Below are positions 34,623 through 48,126 of a stretch of 64,000 nt of DNA, one piece after another. The notes beneath the pieces are model-generated. The model did not search any database, was not told the DNA's origin, and worked only from the letters and a program-made list of their open reading frames with translations. The translations under genes and the position numbers were made by a program. The stretch spans positions 124,001 through 188,000 of the forward strand of contig NZ_CP071007.1 in the NCBI RefSeq assembly GCF_018417635.1. The letters run 5' to 3'. Source of the DNA: Pseudomonas sp. SORT22. Lineage in GTDB: Bacteria > Pseudomonadota > Gammaproteobacteria > Pseudomonadales > Pseudomonadaceae. The first letter of the stretch is position 1, and the number at the start of each line of letters is the position of its first letter.

Positions 34623-35993
34623 ATGAACACTGTGCGTGAAACCATTGCCGCCATCGCTACCGCCCAGGGACGTGGGGGTGTGGGGATCGTGCGGCTATCC
34701 GGGCCTCTGGCCAAACAAGCCGGGCTGGCCATCTGTGGAAAACCGCTAACACCGCGGCACGCCCATTACGGCCCGTTCCGCGCGGAAGATGGCCTGGTGC
34801 TGGATGAAGGCATCGCGCTGTTTTTCCCCGGGCCCAACTCTTTCACCGGTGAAGACGTGCTGGAGCTGCAGGGCCACGGCGGCCCGGTGGTGCTCGATAT
34901 GCTCCTGCAGCGCTGTGTACAACTGGGTTGCCGCCTGGCGCGCCCGGGTGAATTCAGCGAGCGTGCGTTCCTCAATGACAAACTCGACCTGGCCCAGGCC
35001 GAGGCAATCGCCGACCTGATCGAAGCCAGTTCTACACAGGCGGCGCGTAATGCCTTGCGCTCGCTGCAGGGCGAATTTTCCCGTCGTGTGGATAACCTCA
35101 CGGAGAAATTGATCAGCCTGCGCATCTACGTGGAAGCTGCGATCGACTTCCCCGAGGAGGAAATCGACTTTCTCGCCGACGGTCATGTACTGAGCATGCT
35201 CGATGACGTGCGCAATAATTTATCCACAGTGCAGCGTGAAGCCGGGCAGGGCGCCTTGCTGCGTGACGGCATGACAGTGGTGATTGCCGGCCGGCCGAAT
35301 GCCGGCAAGTCGAGCCTGCTTAACGTACTGGCGGGTCGCGAGGCAGCGATTGTCACCGATATCGCCGGTACCACCCGCGACATCCTGCGCGAACATATCC
35401 ACATCGACGGTATGCCGCTGCATGTGGTCGACACCGCCGGGTTGCGCGACACCGACGATCATGTGGAAAAGATCGGTGTGCAGCGCGCCCTCAAGGCCAT
35501 CAACGAAGCCGACCGGGTGTTGCTGGTGGTGGATTCCACAGCGCCGGAAGCCAGTGATCCGTTTGCCCTGTGGCCGGAATTCCTCGATCTGCGTCCGGAT
35601 CCGGCCAAGGTCACGCTGATTCGCAACAAGGCTGACCTGAGCGGCGAAGCCATTGCCATGGAGCAGAGCGAAGATGGCCACGTCACCATTACCCTCAGTG
35701 CCAAGGACAGCGACATGGGCCTGGAGCTGCTGCGCGAGCACCTGAAGGCCTGCATGGGTTATGAACAGACTGCCGAAAGCAGCTTCAGCGCCCGCAGGCG
35801 CCATCTGGAGGCATTGCGCCAGGCTAGCGCGCACCTGGAGCACGGTCGTGCGCAGTTGACCCTGGCCGGTGCGGGTGAGCTGCTGGCAGAGGATCTACGC
35901 CAGGCACAACAGGCCTTGGGTGAAATTACCGGGGCTTTCAGCTCCGATGACTTGCTCGGGCGAATCTTCTCCAGCTTCTGCATCGGCAAGTAA
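34623..35993 (+). CDS. mnmE: tRNA modification GTPase MnmE
   Basis: 456 residues. N-terminal folate-binding domain (about 1-118), helical domain with an inserted G domain whose P-loop is GRPNAGKSS (223-231), G4 NKAD, and the C-terminal CIGK signature with the functional Cys. With MnmG it installs carboxymethylaminomethyl on U34 of certain tRNAs. Start at 34623 ([13 protein letters not shown]). The partner mnmG lies just across the second origin-like spacer. Two DnaA boxes lie inside the gene (35088, 35220). Confidence 0.97.
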   Translation: MNTVRETIAAIATAQGRGGVGIVRLSGPLAKQAGLAICGKPLTPRHAHYGPFRAEDGLVLDEGIALFFPGPNSFTGEDVLELQGHGGPVVLDMLLQRCVQLGCRLARPGEFSERAFLNDKLDLAQAEAIADLIEASSTQAARNALRSLQGEFSRRVDNLTEKLISLRIYVEAAIDFPEEEIDFLADGHVLSMLDDVRNNLSTVQREAGQGALLRDGMTVVIAGRPNAGKSSLLNVLAGREAAIVTDIAGTTRDILREHIHIDGMPLHVVDTAGLRDTDDHVEKIGVQRALKAINEADRVLLVVDSTAPEASDPFALWPEFLDLRPDPAKVTLIRNKADLSGEAIAMEQSEDGHVTITLSAKDSDMGLELLREHLKACMGYEQTAESSFSARRRHLEALRQASAHLEHGRAQLTLAGAGELLAEDLRQAQQALGEITGAFSSDDLLGRIFSSFCIGK

Positions 35994-35999
35994 AGGTCG

Positions 36000-36420
36000 T
36001 TATCCACAGCCGGGTCTGCAACGGACCCGGCTGCAGCATCAAATTTTCACCAATCCTCTCTCCTGGTCAGTACAGCCACAGTGCTCGCGCTGTACTCACT
36101 CCTGCGTGTCTATCCACAATTCTCTGAAATAAGCCCTGTGGAAAACCCACCTTCAGCTCCGTTGATAACTGGCCTTCAAAGCTGGAGATAACTGCGCTTG
36201 TGGGTAACTGGCCATTTAATCCACAGGCTTAAAGCGCTTATCCAGAACGCTCATGTCCGGTAGACCACAGGGTTTTGAATCTCTGTACATAAGATAAATA
36301 AAGGCCTGTAGAACCTTATCCACAGAAAGGTGGCTGACTAAGAATAAACATAAAAACAAAGCTTTAATAAATTTCTCTCTTTTAATTTCTATTGCACGCC
36401 ATTCATCCACAGCCTGGTTA
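36000..36420. other. Second origin candidate oriC2 (mnmE-mnmG intergenic region)
   Basis: A 518-bp spacer with two perfect DnaA boxes (36000-36008, 36316-36324) and many one-mismatch boxes (TGTGGAAAA 36137, TGTGGGTAA 36199, TAATCCACA 36217, TTATCCAGA about 36238), then a strongly AT-rich tract (about 36330-36400). Segments match oriC1 at a constant offset of 4,514 bp. A second origin beside gidA (mnmG) has been described in P. aeruginosa. Confidence 0.8.
36007..36033 (+). terminator. Hairpin after mnmE
   Basis: Perfect 10-bp GC-rich stem CAGCCGGGTC (36007-36016) / GACCCGGCTG (36024-36033) with a 7-nt loop, but no T tract directly after. It starts at the end of a DnaA box (36000-36008), 14 bp after the stop codon. 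Confidence 0.6.
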
Positions 36421-36511
36421 AATTTTGTGCAAAAGGTTCCTTTAGAGGGGGGTAAGTCCCTATACTTGTGCGTTATCCCTATCTATTCCCGAAACAGGCA
36501 CGAGGTGCGTG

Positions 36512-38404
36512 GTGGATTTCCCTTCCCGTTTTGAAGTGATCGTCATCGGCGGCGGCCATGCCGGTACCGAGGCTGCGCTTGCGTCTGCACGCATGGGTGT
36601 AAAAACCCTGCTGCTGACCCACAACGTGGAAACCCTCGGTCATATGAGTTGCAACCCAGCCATCGGTGGCATCGGCAAGAGCCACCTGGTCAAGGAAATC
36701 GATGCGCTCGGCGGTGCCATGGCACTGGCCACTGACAAGAGCGGTATCCAGTTCCGTGTGTTGAACAACCGCAAAGGCCCGGCCGTGCGCGCTACTCGCG
36801 CCCAGGCCGACCGCGCCATCTACAAATCGGTGGTGCGCGAGATTCTCGAGAACCAGCCCAACCTGTGGATATTCCAGCAGTCGTGCGACGACCTGATTGT
36901 CGAGCAGGACCAGGTACGCGGCGTCGTGACACAAATGGGTCTGCGTTTTCTCGCCGACTCCGTGGTATTGACCACCGGCACCTTCCTTGGCGGACTTATC
37001 CACATCGGTTTGCAGAATTACTCCGGTGGCCGTGCCGGCGATCCACCCTCGATTGCCCTGGCGCGCCGCCTGCGGGAATTGCCGCTGCGTGTTGGCCGGC
37101 TGAAAACCGGCACGCCGCCACGCATCGATGGTCGCTCGGTGGATTTCTCGGTCATGACCGAGCAACCGGGGGATACGCCGATTCCGGTGATGTCGTTCAT
37201 GGGCTCCAAGGAACAGCACCCGCGTCAGGTCAGCTGCTGGATTACCCATACCAACGCCCGTACCCACGAGATCATTGCCTCGAACCTCGATCGTTCGCCG
37301 ATGTACTCCGGCGTCATCGAAGGCATCGGCCCGCGCTATTGCCCGTCGATCGAAGACAAGATCCACCGCTTTGCCGACAAGGAAAGCCACCAGGTGTTCA
37401 TCGAGCCGGAAGGCCTGAACACCCACGAGCTGTACCCGAACGGGATATCCACATCCTTGCCGTTCGATGTGCAGTTGCAGATCGTGCGTTCGATCCGCGG
37501 CATGGAAAACGCCCACATCGTGCGCCCGGGCTATGCCATCGAGTACGACTACTTCGATCCGCGTGATCTCAAGTACAGCCTGGAAACCAAGGTCATCGGC
37601 GGCCTGTTCTTTGCTGGCCAGATCAACGGCACCACCGGTTACGAAGAAGCCGGCGCCCAGGGTTTGCTTGCCGGGACCAACGCCGCGTTGCGCGCCCAGG
37701 GCCGTGAAAGCTGGTGCCCGCGTCGCGACGAGGCGTATATCGGTGTGCTGGTCGACGACCTGATTACCCTGGGTACCCAGGAGCCCTACCGTATGTTCAC
37801 TTCGCGGGCCGAGTACCGGCTGATCCTGCGCGAAGACAACGCCGACCTGCGCCTGACCGAAAAAGGCCGCGAGCTGGGCTTGGTCGATGACGCGCGCTGG
37901 GCCGCATTCAGCGCCAAGCGCGAAGGCATTGCCCTGGAAGAGCAGCGCCTGAAGTCCACCTGGGTACGCCCAGACACCGCGCAAGGCCAGGCAATTGCCG
38001 AAAAATTTGGCACGCCGTTGAGCCATGAATACAACCTGCTCAACCTGCTGACCCGTCCGGAAATCGATTACGCCGGGCTGATGGAAGTCACCGGCGGCTC
38101 GGATATCGACCAGCAAGTCGCCGAACAGGTCGAGATCAAAACCAAATACGCCGGCTACATCGACCGGCAACAGGAAGAAATCGCCCGGCTGCGCGCCAGC
38201 GAAGACACCCGCCTGCCCGACGATATCGACTACAGCGGTATTTCCGGGTTGTCCAAGGAAATCCAGGGCAAGCTCGGCCAGACCCGGCCCGAGACCCTGG
38301 GCCAGGCTTCGCGTATCCCCGGCGTGACCCCGGCGGCGATTTCCCTGTTGCTGATTCATCTGAAAAAACGCGGCGCAGGCCGCGAGTTGGAGCAAAGCGC
38401 TTGA
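36512..38404 (+). CDS. mnmG: tRNA uridine-5-carboxymethylaminomethyl modification enzyme MnmG (GidA)
   Basis: 630 residues. FAD-binding GGGHAG at 13-18, the two GidA signatures around [19 protein letters not shown] and [17 protein letters not shown], and a C-terminal helical domain that contacts MnmE. I prefer GTG 36512 (MDFPSRFEV) over the adjacent GTG 36509 because the family begins MDFP. Overlaps rsmG by 4 bp. Confidence 0.97.
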   Translation: MDFPSRFEVIVIGGGHAGTEAALASARMGVKTLLLTHNVETLGHMSCNPAIGGIGKSHLVKEIDALGGAMALATDKSGIQFRVLNNRKGPAVRATRAQADRAIYKSVVREILENQPNLWIFQQSCDDLIVEQDQVRGVVTQMGLRFLADSVVLTTGTFLGGLIHIGLQNYSGGRAGDPPSIALARRLRELPLRVGRLKTGTPPRIDGRSVDFSVMTEQPGDTPIPVMSFMGSKEQHPRQVSCWITHTNARTHEIIASNLDRSPMYSGVIEGIGPRYCPSIEDKIHRFADKESHQVFIEPEGLNTHELYPNGISTSLPFDVQLQIVRSIRGMENAHIVRPGYAIEYDYFDPRDLKYSLETKVIGGLFFAGQINGTTGYEEAGAQGLLAGTNAALRAQGRESWCPRRDEAYIGVLVDDLITLGTQEPYRMFTSRAEYRLILREDNADLRLTEKGRELGLVDDARWAAFSAKREGIALEEQRLKSTWVRPDTAQGQAIAEKFGTPLSHEYNLLNLLTRPEIDYAGLMEVTGGSDIDQQVAEQVEIKTKYAGYIDRQQEEIARLRASEDTRLPDDIDYSGISGLSKEIQGKLGQTRPETLGQASRIPGVTPAAISLLLIHLKKRGAGRELEQSA

Positions 38405-39045
38405 GTTCTCAGGTCACCCCTCAACACGCCGAAGAGTTGTCCACAGGCGCCCGCCAGCTCGGTGTCGAGCTGAGCGAGGCCCAGCATGCACAACTGCTGG
38501 CCTACCTGGCCTTGCTGATCAAGTGGAACAAGGCCTACAACCTGACCGCCGTGCGCAATCCGGACGAAATGGTGTCCCGCCATCTGCTCGACAGCCTCAG
38601 CGTCATGCCGTTTATCCACAGCGAGCGCTGGCTGGATGTCGGCAGCGGCGGTGGCATGCCGGGCATTCCATTGGCTATCCTGCATCCGCACAAGCAAGTC
38701 ACGGTGCTCGACAGCAACGGCAAGAAAACCCGCTTCCTGACCCAGGTAAAGCTGGAGCTCAAACTGGATAACCTCACAGTTATCCACAAGCGGGTCGAGG
38801 AGTTCCAACCGGAGCTGCCTTTCACCGGAATTGTTTCCCGTGCTTTCAGCAGCATGGAGAACTTCACCAACTGGACGCGCCACCTCGGCGACGCCCAGAC
38901 GCAGTGGCTGGCAATGAAAGGGCTGCATCCTGCCGATGAGCTGGTAGCATTGCCGGCAGATTTCAGAGTGGATAGCGAGCAGGCCTTGACCGTTCCGGGT
39001 TGCCAAGGCCAACGCCATCTGCTGATACTGCGCCGCACGGCATGA
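38401..39045 (+). CDS. rsmG: 16S rRNA (guanine527-N7)-methyltransferase
   Basis: 214 residues, formerly GidB. SAM-binding motif [16 protein letters not shown] after [12 protein letters not shown]. It methylates G527 in the 530 loop of 16S rRNA. Start codon TTG at 38401 overlaps the mnmG stop (TTGA), so translation is coupled. Two DnaA boxes fall inside (38612, 38780). Confidence 0.95.
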   Translation: MSSQVTPQHAEELSTGARQLGVELSEAQHAQLLAYLALLIKWNKAYNLTAVRNPDEMVSRHLLDSLSVMPFIHSERWLDVGSGGGMPGIPLAILHPHKQVTVLDSNGKKTRFLTQVKLELKLDNLTVIHKRVEEFQPELPFTGIVSRAFSSMENFTNWTRHLGDAQTQWLAMKGLHPADELVALPADFRVDSEQALTVPGCQGQRHLLILRRTA

Positions 39046-39063
39046 TTGGGAACACAAGCAAGA

Positions 39064-39855
39064 ATGGCTAAGGTATTCGCTATCGCGAACCAGAAAGGTG
39101 GTGTGGGCAAAACCACCACCTGTATCAATCTCGCAGCATCGCTGGTGGCAACCAAGCGCCGCGTGCTGCTGATCGATCTCGATCCACAGGGCAACGCCAC
39201 CATGGGTAGCGGTGTGGATAAACACGTCCTGGAACATTCGGTCTATGACCTGTTGATCGGCGAATGCGACCTGGCCCAGGCCATGCACTTCTCCGAGCAC
39301 GGCGGCTATCAACTGCTGCCGGCCAACCGCGACCTGACCGCTGCCGAAGTGGTTCTGCTGGAAATGCAGATGAAGGAGAGCCGCCTGCGCACCGCGCTGG
39401 CGCCGATCCGCGAGAATTACGACTACATCCTGATCGACTGCCCGCCGTCGCTGTCGATGCTGACCCTCAACGCCCTGGTCGCTGCCGATGGCGTGATCAT
39501 TCCGATGCAATGTGAATACTTTGCCCTGGAAGGCTTGAGCGACCTTGTGGATAACATCAAGCGGATCGGCGAGCGTCTGAACCCGCAGCTCAAGGTCGAA
39601 GGCCTGCTGCGGACCATGTACGACCCGCGCCTGAGCCTGATCAACGATGTGTCCGCGCAGCTCAAGGAACACTTCGGCGACCAGCTGTACGACACCGTGA
39701 TTCCACGCAACATCCGCCTGGCCGAGGCTCCGAGCTTCGGCATGCCGGCCCTGGCCTACGACAAGCAATCGCGTGGCGCCCTGGCGTACCTGGCCCTGGC
39801 CGGGGAACTGGTTCGTCGCCAACGTCGTCAAACCCGCACTGCACAGACAACGTAA
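39064..39855 (+). CDS. parA: Chromosome partitioning ATPase ParA (Soj)
   Basis: 263 residues. Deviant Walker A KGGVGKTT (11-18) and Walker B IDCPPSLS. It binds nucleoid DNA with ATP and moves ParB-parS complexes. Start at ATG 39064 (MAKVFAIANQ); the frame opens six codons earlier, at the rsmG stop. parB follows after 9 bp. Two DnaA boxes in the gene (39213, 39546). Confidence 0.97.
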   Translation: MAKVFAIANQKGGVGKTTTCINLAASLVATKRRVLLIDLDPQGNATMGSGVDKHVLEHSVYDLLIGECDLAQAMHFSEHGGYQLLPANRDLTAAEVVLLEMQMKESRLRTALAPIRENYDYILIDCPPSLSMLTLNALVAADGVIIPMQCEYFALEGLSDLVDNIKRIGERLNPQLKVEGLLRTMYDPRLSLINDVSAQLKEHFGDQLYDTVIPRNIRLAEAPSFGMPALAYDKQSRGALAYLALAGELVRRQRRQTRTAQTT

Positions 39856-39864
39856 GGAATCCGC

Positions 39865-40737
39865 ATGGCCGTTAAGAAACGGGGTCTCGGACGTGGGTTG
39901 GATGCACTGCTCAGTGGTCCGACCGTCAGCGCGCTCGAAGAGCAGGCTGTCCAGGTCGACCAAAAGGAACTGCAACACCTGCCGCTCGACCTGATCCAGC
40001 GCGGCAAGTACCAGCCGCGCCGGGACATGGACCCGCAGGCACTGGAAGAACTCGCCCACTCGATCAAGAGCCAGGGCGTGATGCAGCCGATCGTGGTGCG
40101 CCCGATCGCCGACAACAAATTCGAGATCATCGCCGGTGAACGCCGCTGGCGCGCGAGCCAGCAGGCCGGCATGGACACCATCCCGGCCATGGTCCGCGAT
40201 GTGCCCGATGAAGCGGCCATCGCCATGGCCCTGATCGAGAACATCCAGCGCGAAGACCTCAACCCGGTGGAAGAGGCCATTGCCCTGCAGCGCCTGCAGC
40301 AGGAGTTCCAGCTGACCCAGCAACAGGTCGCCGATGCCGTGGGCAAGTCGCGGGTTACTGTGGCCAACTTGCTGCGCCTGATCTCGTTGCCGGAAGTGAT
40401 CAAGACCATGCTGTCCCACGGCGACCTGGAGATGGGTCACGCCCGGGCATTGCTCGGATTGCCGGATGAACAGCAGGTCGACGGGGCGCGTCACGTTGTC
40501 GCACGCGGCCTGACCGTACGCCAGACCGAAGCACTGGTTCGCCAGTGGCTCAACGGCAAGCCTGAGGCTGCAGAACCTGCCAAGCCGGACCCGGACATCA
40601 CCCGCCTTGAACAGCGTCTGGCAGAGCGTCTGGGCTCGGCCGTACAGATTCGCCACGGCAACAAGGGCAAGGGCCAGTTAGTTATCCGTTACAACTCACT
40701 AGATGAGTTGCAAGGTGTCCTTGCTCACATCCGCTGA
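39865..40737 (+). CDS. parB: Chromosome partitioning protein ParB (Spo0J)
   Basis: 290 residues. ParB/Srx CTPase domain with GERRWRA (91-97) and ENIQREDLNPVEEA, then the HTH that recognises parS (about 150-210), and a C-terminal dimerisation domain. Its target palindromes lie in recF, 11-13 kb away. The N-terminal KKRGLGRGLDALL is the ParA-contact peptide. Confidence 0.97.
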   Translation: MAVKKRGLGRGLDALLSGPTVSALEEQAVQVDQKELQHLPLDLIQRGKYQPRRDMDPQALEELAHSIKSQGVMQPIVVRPIADNKFEIIAGERRWRASQQAGMDTIPAMVRDVPDEAAIAMALIENIQREDLNPVEEAIALQRLQQEFQLTQQQVADAVGKSRVTVANLLRLISLPEVIKTMLSHGDLEMGHARALLGLPDEQQVDGARHVVARGLTVRQTEALVRQWLNGKPEAAEPAKPDPDITRLEQRLAERLGSAVQIRHGNKGKGQLVIRYNSLDELQGVLAHIR

Positions 40738-40782
40738 AACAATTCCTTTTGTAGCGCGCAGTCGGAAATCACTACCCGGCAG

Positions 40783-40811
40783 TTGAATAGGGGTTAAACC
40801 GCCCCTATACT
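40783..40811 (+). promoter_or_regulatory. Promoter of the ATP synthase operon
   Basis: TTGAAT (40783-40788), 17 bp, TATACT (40806-40811), giving a leader of about 70 nt before atpI. The spacer and -10 contain an interrupted palindrome AGGGG-N8-CCCCT (40789-40806) that could bind a regulator; not assigned. Confidence 0.82.
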
Positions 40812-40886
40812 CTGCGCGCATTTTGTCGGCACAAATTATGCCAAGTCATAGCTGACTGGTTGGTCGACTTTCGAGGAGCAGTTGTG

Positions 40887-42180
<1,294 letters not shown>

Positions 42181-42308
42181 GACCGCCTGGCGTGTCTGAT
42201 GACCCTTCCGCCAGCACGGGGGAGGGTCGAAAAAGTCCGCAAGGGCAGCTGTACCAAACGATTTTGTTTTACCGCTTCAAACTAAAAAACCTAACCAATA
42301 CGACGTAA

Positions 42309-42581
<273 letters not shown>

Positions 42582-42638
42582 TCACTCGAATTCTCGAGTG
42601 GTTTGGTGTGATGGACAAAGAACGAGCGAGGTGTTGGC

Positions 42639-43109
42639 GTGAACATTAATGCAACCCTGATTGGTCAGTCCGTTGCGTTCTTCATTTTTGTGCTGTTCTG
42701 CATGAAGTTCGTGTGGCCTCCGGTCATCGCGGCATTGCAAGAACGTCAGAAGAAGATCGCGGATGGACTGGACGCTGCCAACCGAGCAGCTCGCGACCTG
42801 GAGTTGGCCCAAGACAAAGCGGGTCAGCAACTGCGCGAAGCGAAAGCTCAGGCAGCCGAAATCATTGAGCAAGCCAAGAAGCGCGGTGCTCAGATCGTCG
42901 AGGAAGCCCGTGATCAGGCCCGCGTCGAAGCTGACCGTGTGAAGGCTCAGGCTCAGGCCGAGATCGAACAGGAAATTAACGGTGTCAAAGACGCCCTGCG
43001 TGCCCAAGTGGGTCTGCTGGCTGTCGGCGGTGCTGAAAAGATCCTTGGCGCCACAATCGATCAAAACGCGCATGCGGAGCTGGTTAATAAACTGGCCGCT
43101 GAAATTTAA
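42639..43109 (+). CDS. atpF: F0F1 ATP synthase subunit b
   Basis: 156 residues. One N-terminal membrane helix (about 5-27) and a long Ala/Glu/Lys/Gln-rich coiled coil that forms the peripheral stalk. Starts with GTG at 42639 preceded by GCGAGGTG. Confidence 0.97.
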   Translation: MNINATLIGQSVAFFIFVLFCMKFVWPPVIAALQERQKKIADGLDAANRAARDLELAQDKAGQQLREAKAQAAEIIEQAKKRGAQIVEEARDQARVEADRVKAQAQAEIEQEINGVKDALRAQVGLLAVGGAEKILGATIDQNAHAELVNKLAAEI

Positions 43110-43121
43110 GCGAGGGCGATC

Positions 43122-43658
43122 ATGGCAGAACTGACCACGTTGGCCCGACCTTACGCTAAGGCGGCCTTTGAGCACGCCCAGGCCCATCAGCAACTGGCCA
43201 ATTGGTCAGCCATGCTCGGCCTGGCTGCTGCAGTGTCGGAAGACGACACGATGCAGCGCCTGCTCAAGGCCCCGCGACTGACGAGCGCAGAAAAGGCCGC
43301 CACGTTTATTGACGTGTGCGGTGACAAGTTCGATGCACAGGCACAGAATTTCATTCATGTTGCCGCGGAAAACGACCGTCTCCTGCTGTTGCCGGAGATT
43401 TCGGCTTTGTTCGACCTGTACAAGGCTGAACAAGAGAAATCCGTGGACGTGGAAGTCACTAGTGCTTTTGCGTTGGACCAAGAACAGCAAGACAAACTCG
43501 CCAAGGTTCTCAGTGCACGGCTCAGCCGGGAAGTGCGCCTGCATGCGACGGAGGACGCCTCCCTTATCGGTGGTGTCGTGATCCGCGCCGGCGACCTGGT
43601 AATCGATGGCTCGGTTCGCGGCAAAATCGCGAAACTGGCCGAAGCATTGAAATCTTGA
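43122..43658 (+). CDS. atpH: F0F1 ATP synthase subunit delta
   Basis: 178 residues, OSCP/delta family: N-terminal [13 protein letters not shown] and C-terminal [21 protein letters not shown] signature. Connects the b stalk to the alpha-beta hexamer. Confidence 0.97.
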   Translation: MAELTTLARPYAKAAFEHAQAHQQLANWSAMLGLAAAVSEDDTMQRLLKAPRLTSAEKAATFIDVCGDKFDAQAQNFIHVAAENDRLLLLPEISALFDLYKAEQEKSVDVEVTSAFALDQEQQDKLAKVLSARLSREVRLHATEDASLIGGVVIRAGDLVIDGSVRGKIAKLAEALKS

Positions 43659-43679
43659 GTTTGAAGGGGCAGCAGAGCA

Positions 43680-45224
43680 ATGCAGCAACTCAATCCTTCC
43701 GAAATTAGTGAAATCATCAAGGGTCGCATCGAGAAACTCGACGTGACCTCCCAAGCCCGCAACGAGGGTACCGTCGTCAGCGTTTCTGACGGTATCGTGC
43801 GGATTCACGGTCTGGCCGACGTCATGTACGGCGAAATGATCGAGTTTCCAGGTGGCGTGTTCGGTATGGCCCTCAACCTGGAGCAAGACTCCGTTGGTGC
43901 GGTAATCCTGGGCGCCTACGACACCCTCGCTGAAGGCATGAGCGCCAAGTGCACCGGCCGCATCCTCGAAGTTCCAGTTGGTAAGGAACTGCTGGGTCGC
44001 GTTGTTGACGCACTGGGCAACCCAATCGACGGCAAAGGCCCACTGGGCAACACCGAGACCGACGCGGTCGAGAAAGTTGCTCCGGGCGTGATCTGGCGTA
44101 AGTCGGTAGACCAGCCTGTACAGACTGGCTACAAATCCGTCGACGCCATGATCCCGGTCGGCCGTGGCCAGCGCGAGCTGATCATCGGTGACCGTCAGAT
44201 CGGTAAGACCGCCATGGCGATCGACGCCATCATCAACCAGAAAGACTCCGGTATTTTCTGTGTTTATGTTGCTGTCGGCCAGAAGCGTTCCACCGTTGCC
44301 AACATCGTTCGCAAGCTGGAAGAAAACGGCGCCCTGGCCAACACCATCGTGGTGGTTGCCAGTGCTTCGGAATCCGCCGCACTGCAATTCCTGGCGCCAT
44401 ACGCCGGTTGCACCATGGGCGAGTTCTTCCGTGACCGCGGTGAAGACGCGCTGATCGTATACGATGACCTGTCCAAGCAGGCCGTTGCCTACCGTCAGAT
44501 CTCCCTGCTGCTGCGCCGTCCACCAGGACGTGAAGCGTACCCAGGTGACGTGTTCTATCTCCACTCCCGTCTGCTGGAGCGTGCATCGCGCGTTTCCGAA
44601 GAGTACGTCGAGAAGTTCACCAACGGTGCTGTAACTGGCAAGACCGGTTCCCTGACCGCACTGCCGATCATCGAAACCCAGGCTGGCGACGTTTCCGCGT
44701 TCGTTCCGACCAACGTGATTTCCATCACCGACGGTCAGATCTTCCTGGAATCGGCCATGTTCAACTCGGGCATCCGCCCTGCAGTGAACGCCGGTGTTTC
44801 GGTATCCCGTGTGGGTGGTGCCGCTCAGACCAAGATCATCAAGAAGCTCTCCGGTGGTATCCGTACCGCTCTGGCTCAGTACCGTGAACTGGCGGCATTC
44901 GCCCAGTTCGCTTCTGACCTGGACGAAGCCACCCGTAAGCAACTCGAACACGGTCAACGTGTTACCGAGCTGATGAAGCAGAAGCAATACGCTCCAATGT
45001 CCATCGCGGACATGGCGCTGTCGCTGTATGCCGCTGAGCGTGGGTTCCTGACCGACGTTGAAATCGCCAAGATCGGTAGCTTCGAACAAGCACTGATCGC
45101 TTACTTCAACCGTGATCACGCCGAACTGATGGCGAAGATCAACGTGAAGGGTGACTTCAACGACGAAATCGACGCTGGCATCAAAGCCGGTATCGAGAAG
45201 TTCAAGGCCACCCAAACCTGGTAA
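43680..45224 (+). CDS. atpA: F0F1 ATP synthase subunit alpha
   Basis: 514 residues. Non-catalytic nucleotide-binding subunit; P-loop GDRQIGKT (170-177) and the alpha/beta signature [11 protein letters not shown]. Codon use is that of highly expressed genes. Confidence 0.98.
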   Translation: MQQLNPSEISEIIKGRIEKLDVTSQARNEGTVVSVSDGIVRIHGLADVMYGEMIEFPGGVFGMALNLEQDSVGAVILGAYDTLAEGMSAKCTGRILEVPVGKELLGRVVDALGNPIDGKGPLGNTETDAVEKVAPGVIWRKSVDQPVQTGYKSVDAMIPVGRGQRELIIGDRQIGKTAMAIDAIINQKDSGIFCVYVAVGQKRSTVANIVRKLEENGALANTIVVVASASESAALQFLAPYAGCTMGEFFRDRGEDALIVYDDLSKQAVAYRQISLLLRRPPGREAYPGDVFYLHSRLLERASRVSEEYVEKFTNGAVTGKTGSLTALPIIETQAGDVSAFVPTNVISITDGQIFLESAMFNSGIRPAVNAGVSVSRVGGAAQTKIIKKLSGGIRTALAQYRELAAFAQFASDLDEATRKQLEHGQRVTELMKQKQYAPMSIADMALSLYAAERGFLTDVEIAKIGSFEQALIAYFNRDHAELMAKINVKGDFNDEIDAGIKAGIEKFKATQTW

Positions 45225-45229
45225 GCCGC

Positions 45230-45253
45230 AGCGGGGGCTTTGCGGCCCCCGCT
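45230..45253 (+). other. GC-rich hairpin between atpA and atpG
   Basis: 9-bp perfect stem AGCGGGGGC/GCCCCCGCT, 6-nt loop, no T tract. More likely an mRNA processing or stability element that sets the alpha:gamma ratio than a full terminator. Confidence 0.65.
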
Positions 45254-45274
45254 TGCTAACCTGATAGGTGTTAC

Positions 45275-46135
45275 ATGGCAGGCGCAAAAGAGATTCGCAG
45301 TAAGATTGCGAGCATCAAAAGCACGCAAAAAATTACCAGCGCCATGGAAAAAGTGGCGGTCAGTAAAATGCGCAAGGCACAAATGCGCATGGCTGCTAGC
45401 CGTCCTTACGCGGAGCGTATCCGCCAGGTTATCGGTCATCTGGCCAACGCCAACCCGGAATACCGCCACCCCTTCATGATCGAACGCGAAGTAAAGCGCG
45501 TCGGTTATGTCGTCGTGAGCAGTGACCGTGGTCTGTGCGGTGGCTTGAACACCAACCTGTTCAAGGCCCTGGTCAAGGACATGGCGGTCAACCGCGAGCA
45601 AGGTATCGAGATCGATCTTTGCGTGGTTGGCAGCAAGGGTGCGGCGTTTTTCCGCAGCTTCGGCGGTAACGTCGTTGCAGCGATCAGCCACCTGGGCGAA
45701 GAGCCGTCGATCAATGATCTGATCGGCAGCGTCAAGGTCATGCTGGACGCTTACCTGGATGGTCGTATCGATCGTCTGTCCGTGGTATCGAACAAGTTCG
45801 TCAATACCATGACGCAAACCCCAACGGTCGAGCAGTTGATTCCGTTGGTTGCAACCCCGGATCAAGAACTCAAGCACCACTGGGACTACCTCTACGAACC
45901 TGACGCCAAAGAGCTGCTGGACGGCCTGATGGTGCGTTACGTGGAGTCGCAGGTCTACCAGGCGGTGGTCGAGAACAACGCAGCTGAACAAGCTGCCCGG
46001 ATGATCGCGATGAAGAACGCCACCGACAACGCCGGTGACCTGATCAGCGAATTGCAGCTGATCTACAACAAGGCGCGTCAGGCTGCGATCACCCAAGAGA
46101 TCTCGGAAATCGTCGGCGGCGCTGCCGCGGTTTAA
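45275..46135 (+). CDS. atpG: F0F1 ATP synthase subunit gamma
   Basis: 286 residues; the rotating central shaft. Conserved N-terminus [20 protein letters not shown] and C-terminus [14 protein letters not shown]. Confidence 0.97.
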   Translation: MAGAKEIRSKIASIKSTQKITSAMEKVAVSKMRKAQMRMAASRPYAERIRQVIGHLANANPEYRHPFMIEREVKRVGYVVVSSDRGLCGGLNTNLFKALVKDMAVNREQGIEIDLCVVGSKGAAFFRSFGGNVVAAISHLGEEPSINDLIGSVKVMLDAYLDGRIDRLSVVSNKFVNTMTQTPTVEQLIPLVATPDQELKHHWDYLYEPDAKELLDGLMVRYVESQVYQAVVENNAAEQAARMIAMKNATDNAGDLISELQLIYNKARQAAITQEISEIVGGAAAV

Positions 46136-47539
<1,404 letters not shown>

Positions 47540-47544
47540 TCCCG

Positions 47545-47562
47545 GCGCCCCGCAAGGGGCGC
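47545..47562 (+). other. GC-rich hairpin between atpD and atpC
   Basis: GCGCCCC-GCAA-GGGGCGC: 7-bp stem with a GNRA tetraloop and no T run. Probably tunes the beta:epsilon ratio by mRNA stability or partial attenuation. Confidence 0.65.
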
Positions 47563-47583
47563 TAATCAGGTTGAGGCAAGCAG

Positions 47584-48003
47584 ATGGCTATGACAGTCCA
47601 TTGCGATATCGTCAGCGCGGAAGGGGAAATTTTCTCCGGTCTGGTCGAGATGGTGATTGCGCACGGCAACCTGGGTGATCTTGGTATCGCTCCAGGCCAC
47701 GCCCCGCTGATCACTAATCTGAAGCCAGGTCCGATCACGCTGACCAAGCAGGGTGGCGCCCAAGAGGTGTTCTACATCTCTGGTGGTTTCCTCGAGGTTC
47801 AGCCGAACATGGTCAAGGTGCTTGCCGATACCGTGCAACGTGCCAGCGACCTGGATGAAGCTCAGGCTCAGGAAGCCCTCAAGGCTGCCGAGAACGCCCT
47901 GAACGAAAAAGGCGCGGAGTTCGACTACGGCGCCGCTGCCGCACGTCTGGCCGAGGCCGCAGCCCAGCTGCGTACCGTCCAGCAAATTCGCAAAATGAAG
48001 TAA
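47584..48003 (+). CDS. atpC: F0F1 ATP synthase subunit epsilon
   Basis: 139 residues. N-terminal beta sandwich (about 1-87) and C-terminal helical hairpin with [20 protein letters not shown]. Inhibitory and coupling subunit; last gene of the operon. Confidence 0.97.
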   Translation: MAMTVHCDIVSAEGEIFSGLVEMVIAHGNLGDLGIAPGHAPLITNLKPGPITLTKQGGAQEVFYISGGFLEVQPNMVKVLADTVQRASDLDEAQAQEALKAAENALNEKGAEFDYGAAAARLAEAAAQLRTVQQIRKMK

Positions 48004-48040
48004 CCGGCACTCGCCGATCACTTTCTGTTGCGATTGAGTT

Positions 48041-48066
48041 AAAGGGTAGCCTCGGCTACCCTTTTT
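48041..48066 (+). terminator. Terminator of the atp operon
   Basis: 11-bp stem AAAGGGTAGCC (48041-48051) / GGCTACCCTTT (48054-48064) with a very tight loop, followed by TTCTTTTT. Confidence 0.9.
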
Positions 48067-48126
48067 CTTTTTCCGAATTTCTTCTTCTGGTCACAGCGCT
48101 GACCTTCCAGGATTGGTAGCCAGTCA

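Noticed and set aside
43206..45287. 693-codon minus-strand frame opposite atpH-atpA
   Set aside because: Antisense shadow of ATP synthase genes.
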